12,558 nucleotides of DNA from Verrucomicrobiota bacterium (lineage in GTDB: Bacteria > Verrucomicrobiota > Verrucomicrobiia > Limisphaerales > CAIQOK01). Of the stretch, positions 7,168 through 12,558 are shown piece after piece (positions within the stretch are counted from its first letter, which is position 1; every line of letters begins with the position of its first letter). The stretch is from NCBI GenBank assembly GCA_025363535.1, contig JANYDP010000207.1, positions 1-12,558 on the forward strand, in the 5' to 3' direction. A program made the position numbers and the translations under genes. A model generated the notes under the pieces. The model was given only the letters and a program-made list of their open reading frames with translations, did no database searches and had not been told where the DNA came from.

Positions 7168-9921
7168 TCAGTTTGCTGTTCCCACAGGCGGCTGGGGCTG
7201 GTTGGAGGTTTCTGCGAATTGTGCCAGCCAGCGGCAGGCCTCCTCGACCACCGCCCGGCTCGCGGGGGGGATTTTGTCCGCCCGCTGTCTCAGGCCATCG
7301 CAGCCCGCGCGCAATAACGGACCGGCCTCGGTAAATTGCTTCTGCCCTAGCAGGCTGCCGCCCAGCAAACTCCGGGCGTGGAAGGTCTGCCAGTCCTCGG
7401 GAGCATTCTTTTCGCGGAGCGCCAGACATTCGCGGGCCAGGGGTTCTGCGACGGCGAATTTCCCGTTGGCCAGAAGGGTGGTGATCAAGGTGGCCAGCGA
7501 ATTGGCAGTGTTCGGATCCTCCTTGCCGTTGCGTTTCCGCAGCATCGTCAGGGCTTCGCGCTCGACGGCCTCCGCGTCCTCCAATTTGTCGGCCTGATGG
7601 AGCACGCCCGCCAGCTCACTGAGGTACGTGACTACTTCCGGGTGATCCTCGCCCAAATGCTTTTTTCCCAGCTCGACCGCTTTGCGATACAGGGTTTCCG
7701 CTTCGGCCAGCTTGCCTTGGCGCTCCAGCACCCGCGCCAGACCATCATTGGCCATCGCCAAGCCGTCGCCACCATGCATTCTCCGTCCCATTTCCAGGCC
7801 CTCGCGCAACAAGGTTTCCGCTTCGGCCAGCTTCCCTTGCTCGGCGAGAATCTCGCCCAGAAACTGCAGCGAGCGGGTCAGGTCCGGGTGGTCGCCGGGA
7901 AACAGCTTCCGGCGCAAGGCCAGCGACTCCCGCGCCACCGCTTCGGCTTCGACCGGCTGATTTTTATCCCGCAACACGGCGCTCAATGAGTCGAGCGCTT
8001 TGGCGACATCCGGCTGTTCGTTGCCGAATATTTTCCGCCGGGTGGCAAGCATTTCGCGCGTGATCGTTTCAGCTTCGGCCAGCCGGGCGGGGGCGTCCGC
8101 CACTCCGGCGCTCCATTGAAAACGCAAGACCGCGCTCAGGGTGTAAAGCGCCGCCGCAGCTTCTGCACTTTCCCGGCCCCGGAGTTTGGTTTGCATCGCG
8201 AGGGACTGGCGGGTGAACGTCTCGGCCTCGTCCAGCACACGCCGATGCATCAATGCGTCGCCCACCTGGCAGAGCGCGTCGGCCACCGCCGTGTTTTCTT
8301 CCCCAAGCGTGGCCCGCGCCAGCCGCAGATTTTCGCGGGCCATGTCCTCCATGTTTTTATACAAGGTCAGCGAGTGGTAGATGTCGGCCAGCAGGAGGCG
8401 GAGTTCAATCTGCACCGCCGGCTGATCTTTGAGCTCCTGGCCGAGCCGCGCGGCGGTCCGGTCGAGAATCTCAAGGAGCAGGGTCCGGTCGCGGCCCAGG
8501 GCTACGGACGGGCCGGCACTCCCCAGCATGTCTTTGAGAAACGTGGCGACCTGTTCGCTCTTGGCCGCTGCGGCGACCGCTTTCCGCTCCGCGGCGACGG
8601 CGCGCTCCCGGTCAAGCCGTTCCTTGAAAAACATCCACGTTGCCAGGCTCAGGCCCACGACCAGCGCGAGGATGACGGCGCTTGCGGCAGTGAACGCCAG
8701 CCGGTTCCGGCGGACCATTTTCTGAAACCGGTAAAGATTGGTCGGCGGCCGGGCGATGACCGGCTCATGTTGGAGAAACCGTTGCACGTCCAGCGCCAGG
8801 CCGGTGGCCGTTTCGTAACGGCGTGTGCGGTCCTTCTCCAGCGCTTTCATTACGATCCAATCCAAGTCGCCGCGGATCAAAGTGGCCAGCCGCGCCGGCT
8901 CGGCGTGGCGATGGTGCGCCACAGCCACGAGTTCGCCCGCGAGCATGGTGGTCAGGCGGGTCGAAGGCGGCGCGGGTTCCCGCTCGCGGAGAGTGCGGCG
9001 CATTTCCTCCAACCCGACGCGGGCGAGTTCCTTCGCATCGAAGGGCGTCTTGCCGGTGAGCAGTTCGTAAAGCAGCACGCCGAGCGAGAAAATGTCGCTG
9101 CGGGTGTCAATGTCCAGTCCGCTCAGCTCCGCCTGCTCGGGACTCATGTAGGCGGGCGTGCCGATGAACTGCTCGAACGCCGTGAACAAGGTTTTGTCCG
9201 TGAGCCGCTGATCAGACGTGGCCTTGGCGATGCCGAAGTCAATCACCTTGGGCACCGGCACGCCGTCGTGCAGCGTGACGAGAATGTTCGACGGCTTGAT
9301 GTCGCGATGAATGATGCCTTTCTGATGGGCGTGCTGGATGGCTTGGCAGACTTGCACAAATATGGCGAGGCGATGTTCGGTGGGCAGACAGGCTTCGTCG
9401 CAATAGTCCGTGATGCGAATGCCGCGCACCAATTCCATGACGAAGAAAGGCCGGCCGGTGTCGGTGGCGCCCGCGTCGTGAACCTGGGCGATGTTTGGAT
9501 GATCCATGAGCGCCAGCGCCTGTCGCTCGGCCTCGAAGCGCGCGATGACCTGCCGCGTATCCATGCCCAGCTTGATGACCTTGAGCGCGACGCGGCGGCG
9601 CACGGGCTCCTCCTGCTCGGCCATGTACACCACGCCGCAACCGCCTTCGCCGATTTGCTGGAGCAACCGGTAACGGCCAATGCGGTCGCCGGATTTTTCC
9701 GCGAGCGGCGCGGACGCGGCGAGGTTTTCGCGCACGCGGACGACGGGGGATTGTTCAAGGAGGCCGCCGGCTTGCTCATGCGCCACCAGCAAATGTTCGA
9801 GACGCGCGCATGATTGTGCGTCAGCCCCGCACGCTTGCTTCAGGTAATCGGCACGCTGCGGAGCCGGAAGCGCAAGGGCGGCCTCGAAGATCGCCTCGTC
9901 ATTTTGGCTGGGCGCGTTCAT
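7168..9921 (-). CDS. Membrane Ser/Thr protein kinase (PknB-like) with C-terminal TPR repeats
   Basis: A 917-residue receptor-type Hanks kinase. An N-terminal helical region (about 1-75, FEAALALPAPQRADYL) is typical of this family and supports the start at 9921. Kinase domain, about 84-385: glycine loop GEGGCG at 91-96, VALK with Lys114, alpha-C Glu132, HRDIKPSN at 205-212 (Asp207, Lys209, Asn212), DFG at 228-230, and GTPAYMSPEQ at 254-263. All catalytic residues are present, so it should be active. The Arg before the catalytic Asp (RD type) suggests activation-loop control. One membrane segment lies at about 409-431, with basic residues (KMVRRNR) on its N-side, which fits a cytoplasmic kinase and an external C-terminus. 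Residues about 505-880 are a series of TPR-like repeats of about 40-42 residues (for example QGKLAEAETL at 695 and 735), expected to bind peptides or proteins. It heads an apparent two-gene unit with the ECF sigma factor. No Shine-Dalgarno is seen. Confidence 0.95.
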   Translation of the reverse strand: MNAPSQNDEAIFEAALALPAPQRADYLKQACGADAQSCARLEHLLVAHEQAGGLLEQSPVVRVRENLAASAPLAEKSGDRIGRYRLLQQIGEGGCGVVYMAEQEEPVRRRVALKVIKLGMDTRQVIARFEAERQALALMDHPNIAQVHDAGATDTGRPFFVMELVRGIRITDYCDEACLPTEHRLAIFVQVCQAIQHAHQKGIIHRDIKPSNILVTLHDGVPVPKVIDFGIAKATSDQRLTDKTLFTAFEQFIGTPAYMSPEQAELSGLDIDTRSDIFSLGVLLYELLTGKTPFDAKELARVGLEEMRRTLREREPAPPSTRLTTMLAGELVAVAHHRHAEPARLATLIRGDLDWIVMKALEKDRTRRYETATGLALDVQRFLQHEPVIARPPTNLYRFQKMVRRNRLAFTAASAVILALVVGLSLATWMFFKERLDRERAVAAERKAVAAAAKSEQVATFLKDMLGSAGPSVALGRDRTLLLEILDRTAARLGQELKDQPAVQIELRLLLADIYHSLTLYKNMEDMARENLRLARATLGEENTAVADALCQVGDALMHRRVLDEAETFTRQSLAMQTKLRGRESAEAAAALYTLSAVLRFQWSAGVADAPARLAEAETITREMLATRRKIFGNEQPDVAKALDSLSAVLRDKNQPVEAEAVARESLALRRKLFPGDHPDLTRSLQFLGEILAEQGKLAEAETLLREGLEMGRRMHGGDGLAMANDGLARVLERQGKLAEAETLYRKAVELGKKHLGEDHPEVVTYLSELAGVLHQADKLEDAEAVEREALTMLRKRNGKEDPNTANSLATLITTLLANGKFAVAEPLARECLALREKNAPEDWQTFHARSLLGGSLLGQKQFTEAGPLLRAGCDGLRQRADKIPPASRAVVEEACRWLAQFAETSNQPQPPVGTAN
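7693..7838 (-). repeat. Near-identical DNA repeat within the kinase TPR region
   Basis: The 26-bp stretches at 7693-7718 and 7813-7838 differ at one position and are exactly 120 bp apart. Both encode QGKLAEAET in successive TPR units, so the unit there is 40 codons. A diverged third copy lies near 8069. This points to fairly recent tandem duplication of a TPR unit, or to gene conversion between units. Confidence 0.65.
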
Positions 9922-9922
9922 G

Positions 9923-9966
9923 GCATCAGATGCGGTGACAGGCTACCAAGGATTGAGAAATCTTGG
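9923..9966 (-). promoter_or_regulatory. Two inverted repeats just upstream of the kinase start
   Basis: GCATC-A-GATGC (9923-9933) lies 1 bp from the start codon, and CCAAG-N11-CTTGG (9946-9966) lies 25-45 bp upstream of it. Both are short perfect palindromic arms in the 164-bp gap (9922-10085) between the HYR gene and the kinase. They could be operator half-sites or leader RNA structure; chance is also possible. No convincing -35/-10 pair or ECF-type promoter was recognised. Confidence 0.25.
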
Positions 9967-10085
9967 CAGCAAAAGAACCTGGAACCACTCCGGCGCTGCG
10001 CTTCAAGAAACCCGGCGGAGCATAAACTGCGGCGAGAAGCGAAGAAGTTGACGGCACCAAGCCAGGCGGCTTCACCCTGCCATAT

Positions 10086-12558
10086 TTAGTTCCGCGTGCG
10101 ATAAAACTTCTTCGCCGCCGTGGTCGCCACGCAGTAGGGACTGGTTGCGCTGGGGAGGTCGAACCACGGGCCGTTGAGATCGTCCGCATATTGGAGCGTG
10201 CCGCCGCAGGTCCAGGTGATGATCACCGCGTGTTCGATGGCCAGTTGCGAGCCGACGCCGACGATGACTTTGAAGCTGCACTGACTGGTATTGCCACAGG
10301 AGTCGGTCGCGACGCAGGTCACGGTGTTGGTGCCGGTCGGGAACACCGAGCCGGAGGGCGGAGTGCAAACGATGCTTACCGGGCCGGAGCAATTGTCGGT
10401 GGCGGTCACCGTGAAGTTCACTGTTTCTCCGTTGGTGTCACAAGCGCTGGTCGTGATGTCCGCCGGGCATTGGATGACGGGCGGTGTGCCGTCATAATGG
10501 ATCGCCGTCGTGACCGAACTGACGCCGCCACTGCCGTCTGTGGCGGTGACGATGAGAGTATTGTCCGTGCATTCGTTGTTCAGGTGGAGGCTGAAAGCGA
10601 ACGACGGATCAGCGCCGCAATTATTGCAGATGGTTTGCACCGGCCCGCCGTTGAGAGTGTAGTTGATCGTCGCGACGTTGTTGCCGCAACTACGAACCGC
10701 GCCGGTGACGTGGACCGTCTGCGAGTTGGTGCAATCGGGTGCATTGAGGCTGAGTTGCAGGCATGGTTCGAGCGTGATGCGCTGGCCGCAGCCCACGGTG
10801 ACGTCGAGCGGTTCGAGGCCGGCCTGCGCACTGCCACCGGCGGGCGTGACGCTCGGATTCAACTGATAAGTGCCTTGCGGCAGATACATCACGACCTGCC
10901 CGATGTTCGAAGCGGTGGCCGAACTGAGCGGAGTTCCGTACATGGCCTGAAGATTGATGCTATAATCCGCGGCCCGGCCCAGAAAATCGGTGCCCGTGAA
11001 CGAGCCGCTGCTGTTGCGGATGTTCGGCTGGTAAAACGTTCCGGAGGTCGAGTGGAAGACCACTTTGACTTCGCTCAAGCAATAAGCCACCTCGTGGGTT
11101 ACCGGCTGGCCGGGAATAATTTCCACGTCATTGGTATCATCCTCACTCACGTAAAGCACGTTGGCGAAATAATCGTCGTCGTTCGTGACGGTGCTGCTGC
11201 TGACGAGGGTGAGGTTGAAATATTTTTGCTTCCAGATGCTCGACTCGCTGTTCAGTCCGCCCAGCACGAGTTCGTAGTTGCCTTCATAGGCGCTGGTGAT
11301 GGGGTTGAAACCGCCCGGAAAATCACCATAGCCGACACCGCTCGCCGCCGTGAAACTCGCGCCCGGGGCCAGCCGGTCCACCCCGACGGCCTCGACCGTT
11401 GTCCAGTAAATGCCGTAGGTTCCAATGCTGTCGGGAATGCCGTCGCCGTTTGCGTCGTCATCGCCTGCGTGTAGAACGCCGCGCAGCAAGGAAGGATGGC
11501 CCAGACTTTCCGCCGGCCCTTTCAGCAGCACGTTGCCCCGTAAATAACCGGGATTGATCACGAACAAGTTGGTGAGATCCAGCGTTGCGCCGGGCGTGAC
11601 GACCAAAGCGGGATTCACTCCCTGTCCTAACGCCGGCGTCTGGAAAATTTGTATCATCCGGTTGGTGCGAACCACCATTTGCGCGTTCACCGCATAGCCG
11701 ACGGAAGCCGGATCCAGCGTGGACGGCACCACATTGGACAGCGTGTAGGCACCGCTGGACGGGGTAGTGAAGTTCGCTCCCGGCAGCGCGCCCCAGCGCT
11801 GGTTGGAGAACGGGCCGTAGTTCGCAATGACTGTGGTATAGCTAGGATAGTTGTAAGCCGGATTTTCCGCCACGCTCAGTTCGAACTCACCCAGCAAGTT
11901 CACGTTGCCGACGATGGTGGCCAGCGTGCCCGCGCTGGGAATCACCACGCTTACAGTCCGGAACTGGTCGCAAGTGACGAGCACGTTGGTGCCCAGGTAA
12001 GTTTCTATCCGGTCGCTGTAGGAATTGGTTCCTCGATGGACGGTGATGTCGAGATGATTAGTCACTCCGCTGCGCAGATACATGCGTTGTTGAGTGCTGC
12101 CCGCTGGGATCTCGGAGCGCGCGCCGCTGTTGTTATATTCCGGCAACGAGTAGGCCAGGATCTGCCCACCGTCCACCGGCACCGGCGTGCCGCCGGACGT
12201 GACGAATTGCACCATGACCACGCCGACACATTCGGTAAAATCCAGCGGTGGCGGCGGGGTGCCAATCACCACCGGCGCGGAGGTTTTGGGGTTGAACCAA
12301 TAAATGTATTGGTCGCCTTGCATCACGGCGTACGGGGTGACCGTGTAAGCGATGCCGGGATTGGCCGAATCCACGGTGATTTGGTACGCGGCGACGGTGC
12401 GATTGGTGGCCGGCAGCAAATCCGAATACGCCGCGATGGGCAGCGCGGGCGGAACACTGTTGGCGAGCACTACGACGTTGCTCATGCCCTCGTTGCCAGG
12501 TGCTTTCAACAGATTCAAAACGGCGGCGTTCGCGTTGCTGAAGCGGAGATGGCCGCTG
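10086..12558 (-). CDS. Large secreted Cys-rich protein with HYR domain, 5'-truncated at window edge
   Basis: The frame is open to the right edge (it reads SGHLRFSNANAAV before the first TTG at 12518), so the true start and any signal peptide lie outside; 823 residues are visible. No enzyme motif was found. An Asp-rich loop DDDANGDGIPD (bases 11430-11462) looks like a calcium-binding loop of the thrombospondin-3/dockerin type. Bases about 10500-10755 encode a Cys-rich Ig-like segment. Bases 10260-10496 encode a HYR domain (TPPVIQCPADIT, ATDNC, TNTVTCVATDSCGN), an Ig-fold often found in adhesion or extracellular-matrix proteins. The last 46 residues (bases 10089-10226) end in FYRTRN and resemble the end of the arabinanase. 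Abundant paired cysteines suggest disulfides outside the cytoplasm. It is most likely a surface or matrix protein with a structural, adhesive or ligand-binding role. It lies 164 bp upstream of the kinase on the same strand. Exact function is not recognised. Confidence 0.85.
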   Translation of the reverse strand, partial: SGHLRFSNANAAVLNLLKAPGNEGMSNVVVLANSVPPALPIAAYSDLLPATNRTVAAYQITVDSANPGIAYTVTPYAVMQGDQYIYWFNPKTSAPVVIGTPPPPLDFTECVGVVMVQFVTSGGTPVPVDGGQILAYSLPEYNNSGARSEIPAGSTQQRMYLRSGVTNHLDITVHRGTNSYSDRIETYLGTNVLVTCDQFRTVSVVIPSAGTLATIVGNVNLLGEFELSVAENPAYNYPSYTTVIANYGPFSNQRWGALPGANFTTPSSGAYTLSNVVPSTLDPASVGYAVNAQMVVRTNRMIQIFQTPALGQGVNPALVVTPGATLDLTNLFVINPGYLRGNVLLKGPAESLGHPSLLRGVLHAGDDDANGDGIPDSIGTYGIYWTTVEAVGVDRLAPGASFTAASGVGYGDFPGGFNPITSAYEGNYELVLGGLNSESSIWKQKYFNLTLVSSSTVTNDDDYFANVLYVSEDDTNDVEIIPGQPVTHEVAYCLSEVKVVFHSTSGTFYQPNIRNSSGSFTGTDFLGRAADYSINLQAMYGTPLSSATASNIGQVVMYLPQGTYQLNPSVTPAGGSAQAGLEPLDVTVGCGQRITLEPCLQLSLNAPDCTNSQTVHVTGAVRSCGNNVATINYTLNGGPVQTICNNCGADPSFAFSLHLNNECTDNTLIVTATDGSGGVSSVTTAIHYDGTPPVIQCPADITTSACDTNGETVNFTVTATDNCSGPVSIVCTPPSGSVFPTGTNTVTCVATDSCGNTSQCSFKVIVGVGSQLAIEHAVIITWTCGGTLQYADDLNGPWFDLPSATSPYCVATTAAKKFYRTRN

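Noticed and set aside
8116..9813. 565-residue open frame on the + strand opposite the kinase
   Set aside because: The opposite strand encodes all the kinase motifs; this frame shows Arg/Gly/His-rich low-complexity sequence and no family resemblance.
10059..10072. AAGCC-AGGC-GGCTT hairpin after the HYR gene as a terminator
   Set aside because: Only a 5-bp stem with no following T-run on the minus strand; too weak to call.
10191..11474. 427-residue open frame on the + strand opposite the HYR protein
   Set aside because: Composition is typical of antisense frames (Arg/Ala/Asp/Val-rich); the HYR and Cys-rich motifs lie on the minus strand.

Overview
The window (about 60% GC, 12.6 kb) looks like a chromosomal piece from a member of the Verrucomicrobiota, most like the Pedosphaera/Limisphaerales type. 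This rests on the gene mix, not on a marker gene. There is a Tat-signal aldo/keto reductase, a secreted glycoside hydrolase carrying LamG domains, a large Cys-rich HYR-domain secreted protein, and a Ser/Thr kinase-TPR receptor next to a Planctomycete/Verrucomicrobia-type ECF sigma factor. Shine-Dalgarno sequences are generally weak. No rRNA, tRNA, CRISPR array, insertion sequence or phage gene was seen.

Left part (1-3855, + strand). This is a tight run of four enzyme genes: the C-terminal part of an MIO-type aromatic amino acid ammonia-lyase (the gene begins before the window), a flavin-dependent halogenase-like FAD oxidoreductase, a Tat-exported aldo/keto reductase, and a short-chain dehydrogenase. 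Two of the three junctions are ATGA stop-start overlaps, so the run is probably one operon or two translationally coupled pairs. An aromatic amino acid lyase next to a halogenase-like flavoprotein is the arrangement seen at aryl-polyene/flexirubin-type pigment clusters. The window may therefore start at the edge of such a cluster, but no ketosynthase, acyl carrier or acyltransferase gene is visible here to prove it.

Middle (3973-6447, + strand). A secreted GH43 arabinanase-like enzyme is followed by two LamG-type domains and a short C-terminal module ending in FFRLRR. It is preceded by a small hairpin that may end the upstream operon.

Right part (6487-12558, - strand). Reading leftwards from the right edge come a large secreted HYR-domain protein (its 5' end lies outside the window), a membrane Ser/Thr kinase with a long TPR tail, and an ECF sigma factor. 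The kinase and sigma factor most likely form a phosphorylation-based signalling pair. The HYR protein and the arabinanase, which flank this pair, end with a similar short C-terminal module. This raises the possibility that they share an export or surface-attachment route.
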